Source: Gymnogyps californianus
Lineage: Eukaryota; Chordata; Aves; Accipitriformes; Cathartidae
Reading direction: 5' to 3'
NCBI RefSeq assembly: GCF_018139145.2
Contig: NC_059477.1
Coordinates: 15,053,522 to 15,117,521, forward strand
Length of the DNA stretch: 64,000 nt
Positions 37,109 through 47,988 of this stretch are shown piece after piece (the stretch's first letter is position 1; the number at the start of each line of letters is the position of its first letter). The notes beneath the pieces are model-generated. The model ran no database searches, had not been told where the DNA came from, and worked only from the letters and a program-made list of their open reading frames with translations. The position numbers were made by a program, and so were the translations under genes.

Positions 37109-40100
37109 CTGGGGAGGAGACACAGAACAGGGTTGCTAGGTGGGAGGCATGCAGATGCACAAAAAGAAACACATGCTTTCAAGAGTACAGCACGGAGTAA
37201 CATGAGGTCCCAGGGCCGCCTCTGGATACGGGGAGTGCTCCTGGGGGGGAGCGTAGCCTGGCGTTTGCTGAGCCCACATATTCACGGGCCTTTTTCTTCC
37301 CTTTTAATTAATCAGGCTGCCTGGATCGCAATACAAATTCCATATGCACGCTATTATTACTGTTATTTCTGGCATCAACAAATGTTTTTTTCCCCTCTTT
37401 TTTTTGGCCTTCTCCAGATCAGCCGCCTGGTTTTGTCTCCACGTGGCAGATGTTGTCAAGCAGAGTGACAAAACACATCATGTTCCTAATTGGAGGAAGA
37501 GCGTAATCTCAGATGGCCAAGGAAGTTACCACAGGAGACTGGGAAAGAAATTACAAGGAGAAACATTTGTCGTTCTTATAGAAAAGACAGAGAAGATGAT
37601 CTCTGTCTGAAAGTGCTCTGCACACAGATCTGGTCTCACTAGGTGCCCCATTCACAGACTTACAGATTTCCTTACTATTTTTTAAAGCAAGAAAGGATGG
37701 TTACGATTATTTACACGGCATAGACTGAGAAATTCAACTCAATGCTCACATAAGAAACTCATGCTCTCTGCAGCTTAAGCAAGCCAGGACTATGAATTCA
37801 TGCTGATAAAGCAAACACACCTGGGGGGGGCTGGAAAAGCACCTGCTTCCCTTGAATTCAAGGGCAGGCAGCTCCCAGGCTCAGCCCAGCGATGGTTAAC
37901 CCTTCCTACTCTTGCAGCTGCAGTGTGTTGCAGGGCACGGCTGCAAGGCGCTGCTCTCCCTTCCCAGGTCATGCCGGGACAGCTCAGCGCACATCTGGTT
38001 GTCAGACGACGTAGGACCTCACTGCCAGTCCGCAGAAGCATGCACGCACACGCGCCTCCGGCAGGCACCGAGGTGAGGAGCGCCAGTGTCTGTGCTCACG
38101 CCCACGGCCGAGACCGGCTCTGCACTATTCCTCCTGCACATACTGCTCCCACCTCCCCAGCTCTGCTCGCGGGGGCAAACTGTAAATAACTTGGGAGGGA
38201 TGCACTTTTGCACCACATTTATTTACTGGCTACTTCAAAGGGGCCGAAGTCCCTGGGGAAACTCTCTGAAGGGTTCGCTCTGCTGCTGGACACATTGACC
38301 CCCCCCATTCTGCTCGCCCTCTCCGCTTGCCCCCAGCCTGCTGCCAGGGGGCAGCCCCCTGGCTAGGTGCTGGCAAGCAGAATTTTGGGGGCTCCTGCGG
38401 TTTGGTGTCAGCGTCTTGTTGAGCTCTGAGCTAACCAAACCCCAGCTTGGTTTCCTGAGCAGGCTCGGAGGATGCCAAGGGAAAAAAACAAAACAGTGCA
38501 GGATGCACCCGGCTTTGCTAGCAGCAAGGGCATCTCGCAGCACGGCCTCTGCCCTCCCCTGCAAACACTGCCCTACCAGCAGAGCCACTGGCTGGCAAAT
38601 TTGGGATGGCGACGGCTGTTCTGCTGCTGGTGGCACAGCAGATGAGGCAAAATGATGGTTCCTCCACCAGTCATAAGGCTTTCCTCCCCTCCCCATCCCC
38701 CAAAATCTGGGCACAGGGAGTAAAAATAAGAATGAACACTGCACCCAGATGCATAGCTACAACAAAAAAACCCTCAAAACCAAGAAAAAAACCCACACAG
38801 GCAAAACAAATCCAGCTTTTACAGAGCAGGAGGCTGGGAACCACCCACATATTTGTCATTGTAGGAAAGAAATTCGGATGTCTCGGGAAAAGCCTACCTG
38901 CCGGATACGCTGCCCTCGCCCCATCTCACCCCAGCTGCCCCTTGCCGCCAGGAATGGGGGTGGCCCTGTCCCTCCTGCCCCCTGACGGCACCTGGGGAAG
39001 TGGGGTACAAGCTGGGCTGTGTGTTGGGGGTGGCAAAGGCAGGGAGCAGGCAGCCCTCCGACCTCCTTCTCTACCTCCACCGGCCACCCTGATGTGGGGG
39101 AATGAAAGTGGCACATGCCTGCGCCTCCCTGAGCCGCTGCTGCCCCTCACCCGGCTGCACATGGGGTGGCAGTGTGGAACACCCCATGGGGGCCACCGCC
39201 AGCCCCCCGCGGGGTGAGCATATTCAACACTGCCCTGAGCTTCACTGGTAACCCGCCGCTGTCTCCCACCGCAGATCCAGCCGGCTGAGCCGCCCCAGAC
39301 CCATACATGGCCCACTGCCATCCCCGATGGATCAGCAACACCTCACCTGAGCCTGACAGCACTGGGGTGTGGGGCTGACCCCTGGGAAGATCACGGGGCT
39401 GCTCGCTGTGCAGAGGCCACTCGTGTTTACACTCAGTGACAGTCTCTGCTTACATAGCGCCTTGCTCCAGTGAGAGATTTACAGGCAAACAGCCTCTCAC
39501 ACCACTGATACGCACCGGGCCCTGCCAGTGGAAACTGGGGTGGGGAGAGGGGGGCAGGTGTCAGGGATGCCGACGGCTCCCGAGCCTGCAGGGGAACAGT
39601 GCTCCCCTCTGAAAAACAGAGGGGAGAAAGGTTTCTGTGGCCTCCCAAAGGCTGTATGTTGCCCGGTGCAGGGCTGGGAGTACAAAGGGTGGGTCTGGCC
39701 ATAGAGGAGCACGTGCCATGGTGCCCAGGCTGCACCCCTTGCCTCTTCCCCAAGCACCTCTGCACTCTGCCTGCCTGGGGATGGAGGGAGGCAGCACGAC
39801 GTGCCCCAGATGATCCTGCTTGTGGGAAAGATCCCTGGGGGATCTCAAGGTGGCTGCGGGTTCAGTACAACCTCTGCTTGGCTCTGACCCACTCCAGATG
39901 TCCCCACGTAGCAGCCGGAGCTGCAAGTGTGAGGGGTGGTGCAGAGCCCCTCCTCGGCCCCTGTTTCTGCACCTCGTGGCCCTGCTGAGGAGATAGCAGA
40001 AGTCTGGAGAGTTCATTTAGCAACTGAAGTCATTAAGGAATCACACTCAGTTGTCTCTAAGCCCTAACGAAGCCAATTCCCAACATTAATGATTGTTCTT

Positions 40101-43100
40101 CCTTACACTGTCAGCCACTAAATATAGCTGCCCATCCATTCAGCACACAGCGCTGATGTTATCTGCTCTGTTTTTACTGGCTCTGCCGCTTTCTGGAAGT
40201 TTTCTCTTATATCAGTGGAAAAGTTCTCTGCTCAGAGAGATGGAAAAAAAATCCATCTTCTTAACTTAATAATTTTTCCACTCCCCTTTGCCTTCTGCCA
40301 CACGCACACACACACACTTGCCCTTCCTCATTTATTCACTAGGGCTCTCATCTTAATAAAGAAATGCCTCCCGCTGTTGCTGTCAAGTTTGTGGGTGTTG
40401 TGTTTATGCACAGCTTGGGACACTGCTCAGTGGAAACCTGATTTAATCCCTACAGGGTGGATGATTTTATGTGGGTGTGCTGCTGCACTCACACCTCCAA
40501 CCTGACCAGGTACAGCCCCCTCCTCTTCCTAACAGGGAAGACTCTACAGGGACCAGTTTTAGAGCTGTGCAGCAGAAATCAAAACCCAAAAGAAGAAAAA
40601 GCAAAAGTCATCCAGTGAAAAAAAGGAGAAAATGCTTTCCAGAGAGCCTCCTAGAGGGCTGCCTGCCTTGCTCTGCTACTGCTGTGTCACAGCTTATATT
40701 CCTCTCCGAAATCACTGACATTAACTGCTGTGGACAAGCAACACAGCTGGACTGTTCATAGATGGCACAGATGAAAGTGAGTATTACACTCATCTAATCT
40801 GAATGCCACAAAACCAGTGTCAGCCTCAACCCCTTAATTGCTACCTGTCATTTCTCCAGGAAGATATCCCTGTCTTGATTTCAGGATACCCAATGTGGGA
40901 GAATCCACCAGTCCCAAAGGCAAATTCTCCCCGCAGTTTGTGTCCATGCTCTTTGGAATATGTCTCTTATTTTTAACCTGGTATTTGTCTAACTCCTTGC
41001 TTCCGGCCACTTGTTATACCTTTTCTTTAAGGGTGAGATGCATCAACTCTCAAATGCAGCACAGTTTAAGCACACTTGACTGGTCTTGTAAGATCCTGAC
41101 CCACTAGCTGAAAGATATTCCACCTACACAATTCTCTTCTTCTTATTTGCCTTGTGATCCTGGAGCCTGGAAGGTGCATATTTTCAGCTTTGCTCCCAAG
41201 CCAGGAGAGGAAGGATTTGCTATTATTTTTAATGGCATCTGACTTTTTCAGCTCATCATGTAATTGCAGGAGTGGGGGCTACAGAACACCTCAATACTTC
41301 CTGCACAGTCTTTCCTCTCCAGCTCCCTTTTTTTCTCCAGCCAGGGACTTCTTCCCCTCCTTTTAGCCTCTCCTGTTCGGCATCCCTGTCTTTCCCTCAT
41401 TTTAATTACTATCTTGTGGTCTCCAATCTTCATCTTCACTTCTTCATCTTTCCCCTCTGCATTTTGCTCTTCCCCGATCATTCCATCCCTCTGTCCCATC
41501 TGTTCTTGCCCGTCAGCCAGGGAAACCTTTTGCTGCAATTGCTCCCGTTGTGACCAGTGCTAGCAATGGGCAGGAGCCCACTGGCACAAGGTGGCGAACT
41601 CCTGCGTGAAGGGGAGGTGTGCCTGCAACAGCATCTGCCTGTGGTGCTCAGGGACCTCACTGTGCTGGGCATAGCAAATGGTGTCCCTACCCAGCCAGTG
41701 TGTCCTGGGCAATACGATGGGGAAATGGAGGCATACAGGCAGCAGGGCATGGGGTGAAGAGGAAAAGAAACAACATGAGCTAGCAGGACTTTGGGACAGA
41801 GTCAGTGTGAGGACTCAGAGGGAGGTTCCAACTGAAGATGACATGCATGTTACAAGCCCCAAAAGACAAGGATGGTGTCCGCAAAATAGGTACCAGACCA
41901 GGTCCAGGAGAACATAAAGCAATGGTGTAAGTAAGGAAGGGTCGTGAGTCTTTAACTGTCAGCTGAGAATATTGCAGCAGCTTTTCAGTAACACCACAAG
42001 CCCAAGTAGCAGATAAATAAGCAGCCTACAAACAAGCAAACCCAAACTCCTAGTTGCTACAGTATGACTGTAAAATACAGTGTTACGCCCTGCGCCTGTC
42101 TCTCCCGTTGGTAATGCTCCACAGCCTGCGTCACACCCCAGGGATGGAGTCGCGGACGTGACTTCAGTCTCGGTGTCTACTTTTCCTTTACTGCCACTGC
42201 TCCCAATGCACGTACCCACCAGGGACAGCTTTGCCCCACACAGAAATGCAGCTGCTTCTAGGGTAGAGCCCAGCCATATCTTACAGCCCACCAGCAGAGT
42301 AGGGGAGGCGAAGAGTATGGACATCACGTCCAAGTGAAAGCAAAGGGCACGTTGATTGAACTGACAAAACAACTTTCAAAGTTAAGGGGAGCCCCAAGTT
42401 TGCTCTTCATCACAACACAACCCCCAGACACATTCCTGAAGAGGCAGGCAGCAAAACAAAATCCAAAATCAAAACATGGGGAAAAAATCTCAAACAGACT
42501 AAACTGATCTTCCCCGCAAAAGCAGATAGCTTTTCCCACCCCAGAGCAAGACAAACAGCATCCCCACTGACTGCTCAAAGAGCGAGGCAATTTTTCTGAG
42601 TTCCTCACCTTTTCTCTTACTCTGTAGGTTTGATCAGAGAAATGCTGGTTTCTATCCTCCAGGCTAGTATTAAGCTATTAAATGCACCATTTCACCTTGT
42701 TTTCCTTTCATTGACTCACCTTCAGAGCTCCTCATGGCAGTTTGCTCTCCCACTTCTACCTCCCAACTCCCTTCCCCTTCCAAGCAGACCAGCCCCACCC
42801 TCCTTCGCCAGCAGCTCGAACACTACCACTGCCCGAGCATCTATAAACTAGGGAACAACGTTCGCCCACACTAACGTAAGTCATTGCCACCTCATTTCAC
42901 TTTTAATTGCCTACTGGTTTGTTGTTTAAGTCCGTTGATAACTACCCTTTACTCCTCAGCCTTCCCGTTTTGGGCTCAGCTGCTCTTCAGGAGGCTGGGT
43001 ATCTCGTGATGGCAGGTTTCCTAATGCTATTCAGTCCCAAGACAGTGGGACTTGTCTGTTTGCCTGCTCCCTGTCACCTAGCAGGAGTCAGAGGGTGCTA

Positions 43101-43251
43101 CCTCCTGCTGCTGTGGCGGGGGAGCCTTAGCATACACTTGCCATTTCACTGCTCAGAACATTTGCTGTTTGTACAAGCACGCACATCACTTTCCTTCGAT
43201 GTAAAAGCCCATGCCAGCAGAAAGAAACCACCGAGAGAAGTGCTGTTTTAC
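37109..43251 (-). other. NRP2: Intron between the microexon and the 2b exon
   Basis: About 6.1 kb with no coding signal on either strand. It includes a GC-rich part (37.8-39.9 kb), a short (CA)n run near 40301-40318 and a pyrimidine-rich stretch at about 41278-41560. ORFs up to about 200 codons at 38.6-39.2 kb on the plus strand look like GC-rich chance frames. Confidence 0.6.
41278..41560. repeat. Pyrimidine-rich (plus strand) / purine-rich (transcript) tract
   Basis: Roughly 280 bp dominated by C and T, with units such as CTTCATCTTCACTTCTTCATC and CTTCCCCTCC (each shown shortened). On the NRP2 transcript it is GA-rich. It is a compositional feature without a repeat family assignment. Confidence 0.6.
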
Positions 43252-43293
43252 CTGGAAAGTAGAAGTTCTCACCTGGGAAAGCTGTGATGGGTT
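43252..43293 (-). CDS. NRP2: NRP2 microexon, extended form using a second donor (adds GENFYFP)
   Basis: Reading through the first donor, the frame stays open for 21 more nt as GENFYFP, to a second donor (CTTTCCAG then GTAAAA). The first four added residues, GENF, match the start of the 5-residue insert GENFK that distinguishes the longer mammalian NRP2 isoforms, which arises from the same kind of downstream donor. Here no GT falls at +15, so the insert is predicted to be seven residues rather than five. It exits in phase 1 like the short form, so both terminal exons remain in frame. Use of the second donor is inferred from sequence alone. Confidence 0.7.
43273..43293 (-). CDS. NRP2: NRP2 21-nt microexon (juxtamembrane EPITAFP)
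   Basis: A 21-nt microexon lies between acceptor TTTTTTCCTTTGCAG and donor GTGAGA. With the incoming G it reads EPITAFP plus one base of the next codon, phase 1 in and out. Human NRP2 has EPISAFA at this point as recalled, and this is where the 0/5/17/22-residue isoforms diverge. After this exon, transcripts can go to the 2b terminal exon, the acidic cassette, or straight to the 2a terminal exon. The pyrimidine tract before it is strong, as expected for a microexon too short for normal exon definition. Confidence is high because sequence, phase and splice sites all fit. Confidence 0.93.
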
Positions 43294-45732
43294 CTGCAAA
43301 GGAAAAAACAAAACTAGTATTAGAGAGGGGACTATTACACACAAGGCCACAGTTCATGTCTCTGTGATCTGCAGCAGCCAAGCGGAGCAGGCGTGCAGCT
43401 GTGCCCCACAGAAGCCACTCACTGGGAACAGCATGGGGTGCTAGCCAGCCTCACCAGGACGTGGAGAAACCCTGTCTCAGCTGGGGACCGACCAGACGCA
43501 ATAAGCTTTGACTCAGACACAGACTTCAGAGAAAAATATGTCCAAGGTTGAGGGTCATTTGGATTCAGCTGGCTGGCCTGAGTCATCCAAAGACAAAGCC
43601 CCACCTGGCCCAGTGATGAAACCCTGAAACCCCCTAAAATTTCCAAGAGCAGTTTGGTTTCTGGCTCAACTCTGGCATCGTTATTCCCACGGGAACTGTA
43701 TTACTTCTGGGCATCGATGCCATGCTCCTCTCCATCTCACAGTGACAAGAAACAAAGGCAAGTGATTTTTTTCTTCTTTCAAGATACTTTGAAGAAGTAA
43801 TCTATTACAAATTACTGGATCTGAAAAGCAATAATCAGTACTTATTACTGATTACTTTCTCACAGAAGTAATAGACTTCTGATTATTTTTAGATTACTTC
43901 TGCATTATGCCTGTGAGTCACAGAAGCAGACTCTGGCTCTACTGAGTGCTATGAAATCATCACTCAAGTTCAGAATGCGAATGACACGTTTGTCAAAGGA
44001 AAAAATTATTGTGACTTATTAGCGTTCTTTCACGCTAAAAAGGAATCAGATTACTTCCCAGGATTACATTTGAAAAAACAGTAGCCTGTGCTGGAGTCAG
44101 CTATTCTCATGGCTCCGACAGAGAGAGAGCAGCACTGTATCACTAGCGTTTCATTATTATTTTGGTGACATCGGAAATGACCCATGAGTTATGTTAAAGT
44201 TTGCAGTGGGAGCCCTTTGTTAGAAATGATCTGAAACAAACTCCCCTTATCGGTTTTAAGATTCCCATTCAACTTCCTAGAATGGGACAAATAATTTTGT
44301 GTAGCAGTTTGGTGTTATTTTTAGGGCTGGCAATGCTTGAAACTTTATAATTTATTAATGCTTTTGTTTTGAAATATTAAGTTTTAGGTTCATGAAGCCC
44401 AAGATGCAGTAACACTGGAGCTAGGTGAATTGCTGAGCTCAGAAGTTAGATAGGAAATGCTATTAGTGTTAATCATCAGTCTTGCTTCTCTTTAATGCCA
44501 TAGAAGGCAAGGGATTAAAACACCACTGTCAAGCCTTAAATACAGGGAATTTGACATACGGAGTATTAGCTCCTTTGGTAGATGGGAGACCAGCAGAGTT
44601 CAAACCATCAAAGAAACTGGGACCGATGGCGCTCAAGAGCATCTCTGGGGCAGTCCTGGTCCTCTGTTCTATTATTAATGCTGGTTCCTGCACCATCTTC
44701 ACCATCACCTGCCTGCGTAGGGCGGCAAGCGACGCAACCAGCGCTTCACAAGCACAACTTGTCCCTTGCCTCCTCCCCTGAGATACACCCCTTGAAAGAG
44801 AGTGTCCAGGATCCTCCCCTCCCTTGGTGGGGGAGAGGAGAGCAGCTTCACTGAATGGGGCCTTTCAAAGTCCAAAGGGGAGAGAGGCTCTGCTCCACCT
44901 GACTTTTTCCACTGAATTCAGGATGGGTTGGACACTTTGCGGGTGTTTAACAGTGAAACATGCCTCCCCCAGGTCACGCAGAAGAGCAGGGCCTCGCTAC
45001 TGTGGGCAGCTCTCAGCGCAGATTCCACTAATTGAATACTGCTGGTCCCATGCTCAACTGGGATGGCTCTAAATCCACATCCAAGCTAGATGGTGACCAG
45101 AGCTATCAGAGTGCATGCATGGATATGCCAGCTAGAGGCACAGGGCAGGGCAACGGCTCCACCAGCAAACTGTTAAAATACACTTTTTTCACTCTTTTTT
45201 TTTTAAAGTCCTCTCTGTCTTTCACATTGAATGAATCCACCTGGCTTTTGGCCTGGTTTGGGGAACGGTGAATTCTAGGACAAAAATTTCTTTTGTTATT
45301 CTGTTAACATTGCTGTAAACCCCCTCTGCTATTTCATTTCTTATTAGAGAAGACTCCTTTTGAAGCGATTGGCCCCTCTAAGCGTGTAATACTGACTGAC
45401 AGCTGGTTTCTTTTGTCCAGCACTTTCCTTTTAAATTTGGTGTATGTCCTTATCACATAGAATAGTCCTCGGCAACCCTCAGCTGCTCTTTCAGCTTTGC
45501 ACGGCAGACTTGTGCTTCCTGCCTCTCACAATGCAGCCAGAGCCCCCGTCCCCCAGAGACTGAGTCCCTTTCATTTCTTTCATGGGCAAGGAAAGTCCTA
45601 GCTGACATCCAGAAACTCCCGGTAACTCAAGCAGGGGAGAAGTAGCCCGCTGGCAGCCTGTGAACGAAGGCTCTCCATCCCCAGCTGTGCCCCCCGCCAT
45701 CCCTGGCCCCTGCAGCCAGACGTGGCACGTAC
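43294..45732 (-). other. NRP2: Intron between the last MAM exon and the microexon
   Basis: 2439 nt, donor GTACGT and acceptor CCTTTGCAG. It contains the ATTACT-rich probable transposon relic at 43770-44070; the rest has no feature I can support. Confidence 0.8.
43770..44070. mobile_element. ATTACT/AGTAAT-rich block, possible ancient hAT-type relic
   Basis: At least eight direct or inverted copies of AGTAAT/ATTACT occur (for example GAAGTAATCTATTACAAATT, CAGTACTTATTACTGATTAC, GAAGTAATAGACTTCTG, AGATTACTTCTGC, CAGATTACTTCCC). Repeated GTAATC/GATTAC units in both orientations are typical of the interior of some old hAT elements. A homeodomain site cluster is the alternative. Confidence 0.35.
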
Positions 45733-45829
45733 CCATGCAGTTTTCCAGCGGGATGTCGGTGCCTAGCCGGATGTCATCGAGGGCGAGCTCTCCTGCGTGG
45801 CCGTTGCGTATAAATCCCTCAAACACAAT
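45733..45829 (-). CDS. NRP2: NRP2 exon: end of the MAM domain
   Basis: This 97-nt exon runs from acceptor TTTCTCACAG to donor GTACGT, entering in phase 0 and leaving in phase 1. It reads IVFEGFIRNGHAGELALDD then IRLGTDIPLENCMG. LENCM holds the fourth MAM cysteine, closing the domain. The family motif (IVFEG, then a GxxGE turn, then DDIR) is intact. In human NRP2 the turn, as recalled, is VIGKGRSGEIAIDD; here it is FIRNGHAGELALDD, a conservative change. The final G is the first base of the codon completed by the microexon downstream (G+AA gives Glu). Confidence 0.96.
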
Positions 45830-47725
45830 CTGTGAGAAATTGGGACAGAAATGTCAATGCTAAGCTGGGAGGCAGAGAGTGGCTGCAAGGGCAGGAAATC
45901 TGCTCCTGGCTTTCCCTGCACACCTGCGGATGACCTGAGACTAGTCCTGCTTCCTTGCCCTGCCTCTGCCACCCCTTCCGCGGGGAAAGCTGCTCTGCAG
46001 GGACGGGTTCAGCAGAGAGATCGTTACCTGCCCTGGCAGCACTCGGCTTGCAATTTGTTCAATTAAACGCCTCTCGCATGGAATAAAGACTCAGTGAATC
46101 AATGTGCCACATCGCAGGCCAACCCCTGGCCCTTGCACAAATGATGCAAATGGCATAACACTGACTTACAGCAACAGCAGATTTGGCCCATGGTATTAAC
46201 TGGGCTATGATCAGAAAAAGGAAGGGAAGGACACAAAATGCACAGCTACATTAACTGTAAAGTGCTGTTCCCATCAACATTACATAAGAAGTATTGAAAT
46301 GGTAGAGGAGAAGGGTCAATTTATTCCTACTTAATCACAGGCAAAATATATTTACAAAAATAAATAGTCGTTAGCTCTAAGAACTGCTGAGTGGAGAGAC
46401 TTGCATTATTTACATAATGATGCCATTATTTAGCTAACGCTGGTATATTCACGTTTAACGCACAAAGTAGTCAGCCAGTGCCCATCAGTCTTATCTCTAG
46501 GCATATTGCATTTACTGGTATTTTATTAAAATGCCAAACACACACATGCAAACTAGTCACGCAGCTCCAGTGCAAAGCTTTTGCTTTATATCTCCCTGCC
46601 TACTCTCGAGGGTCCAAATAATTTCCTAGGGCTATGTATTTCACAAACCTCCTCTCCCCATTTTAGGTGCCCCCTTTCATCTGGGGTGCCTGGGCAGCCC
46701 AGACCCATGCCTGCCTGCAAGGACACCTCCCTGAAGGGCTGGGCATCTGACTGCACAGGGAACAGAGTGTCAGAGCTGTTGGTCCCAAGCTCAGGCCATC
46801 AATCCATGTGGGAGGCAGCAGTCTGGAGGGGTCAGTGGCCTGAGAGCAGCAGCTCCCTGGGCCAGGGTTGGGGCTGGGAGCTGGCTGGAGCAAGGCTTCC
46901 TGCTGGGGTGGTCATCGAAGTGCTGCCTCAAGCCTGCAAGTACATGTCTCCTTCTGCTTTGGAGGGTGCTGGATGCTGTGCTGATGCTCATTAACAAGTG
47001 ACAACAGTAGCCCTGGCTCCCTGGCAAACGGTACGCTGCCCGGAAGGGCTAACCTCGCCAAAGGCACTCCTGGAAGCAGCAGGCTCTCCGTGGGGTGCTG
47101 GCACGGCCATGCCAGAGGGGCTTAGGCGGCTGCGGCGAGCAGCACCACTCCCTCCAGCTCATCCCTTCTCTTCCACTGATCTCCTGACAGTGGGACAGGG
47201 CCTTGATCCCACAGTGCTGCACCCAGCCCTCTGATCTTGTCTAAGGTATTCAAGAAGTGGATTCGCAAACGAATCCGCATTCCCTCTTCCTTCTCCCACA
47301 TCAGCACTTGCAGCCGAGGCTAGAGAAGGGCTGGTTGCTGCCTACCCTTAGGAGCTGGCTGTGCCCCCTCCCAGCTTCCCACTTCTCCTGGCTGCAGGGT
47401 TTGGGTTTGCTCCCTGGAGTTGCATGCCTGCCAGGGGGAAAAGTGCACAAAACAAAATGAAAAAAAAAAAAAGAAGGGAAAACATTTGCAAAGTGGGAGA
47501 TTTGAAGAATATAAAAGGCAACAGGCTGAACAAAGGCCCAAGTCTGTGCAGAAGACAGGCACTCTCTGAATAACAAACAGTGTCATTTAGTTACTATGGT
47601 AACTCGAGAAACACAATGAAAACAGCCACATTCCCTAATGATGAATGGGCCCTGGCTCTGAAACACTGAAATAAAGATGCTGGAGATGCCTGCTTGGTCC
47701 AGCACACCTTCCCTGAGCATCTTAC
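45830..47725 (-). other. NRP2: Intron between MAM exons, with an AT-rich island
   Basis: 1896 nt, donor GTAAGA and acceptor TCTCACAG. The stretch 46080-46560 is AT-rich and rich in TTAATC, ATTATTTACATAATG and TTATTTAGCTAACG type cores, and may be an intronic regulatory element. The remainder is GC-rich and featureless. Confidence 0.75.
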
Positions 47726-47988
47726 CCGGTACTCCATATCATAGCTCGGCAAGATGATGCGGCCTTCCCTCCACTCCTCCCCTTGGTCCTCCGTGATGAC
47801 CCACAGTGCCTTGTGCTCCTGGCTGGCTTCCCGCCAGACCCGCAGCATCACCCCGTTGCTGCCCCACACCTGGTACTGGAAGACCATGCAGACAGCACTC
47901 TGGGGCAGATAGATGGCAGGGCTGATGAGCCGGGCTCGCTGGCCTTCCCTCCTTCCGCTGCTCTGCAGCTGCAGGTAATTCTTGCCAT
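47726..47988 (-). CDS. NRP2: NRP2 exon: central MAM domain
   Basis: This 263-nt exon runs from acceptor TTGAACAG to donor GTAAGA. It enters in phase 1 (G+AT gives Asp) and leaves in phase 0. It reads DGKNYLQLQSSGRREG, QRARLISPAIYLPQ, SAVCMVFQYQVWGSNGV, REASQEHKALWVITEDQGEE and GRIILPSYDMEYR. SAVCM carries the third MAM cysteine. RLISP, FQYQ, REASQE, GRIILPSYDMEY are near-identical to mammalian NRP2 as I remember it, so this is the best conserved exon in the window and the anchor for identifying the gene. It is GC-rich compared with the flanking introns. The phase switch here (1 to 0) is matched by the next exon, which starts in phase 0. Confidence 0.97.

Noticed and set aside
38606..39217. 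203-codon ORF on the plus strand
   Set aside because: Low-complexity Pro/Leu/Gly/Cys-rich translation in a GC-rich part of an NRP2 intron, with overlapping ORFs on the other strand and no domain or splice context.
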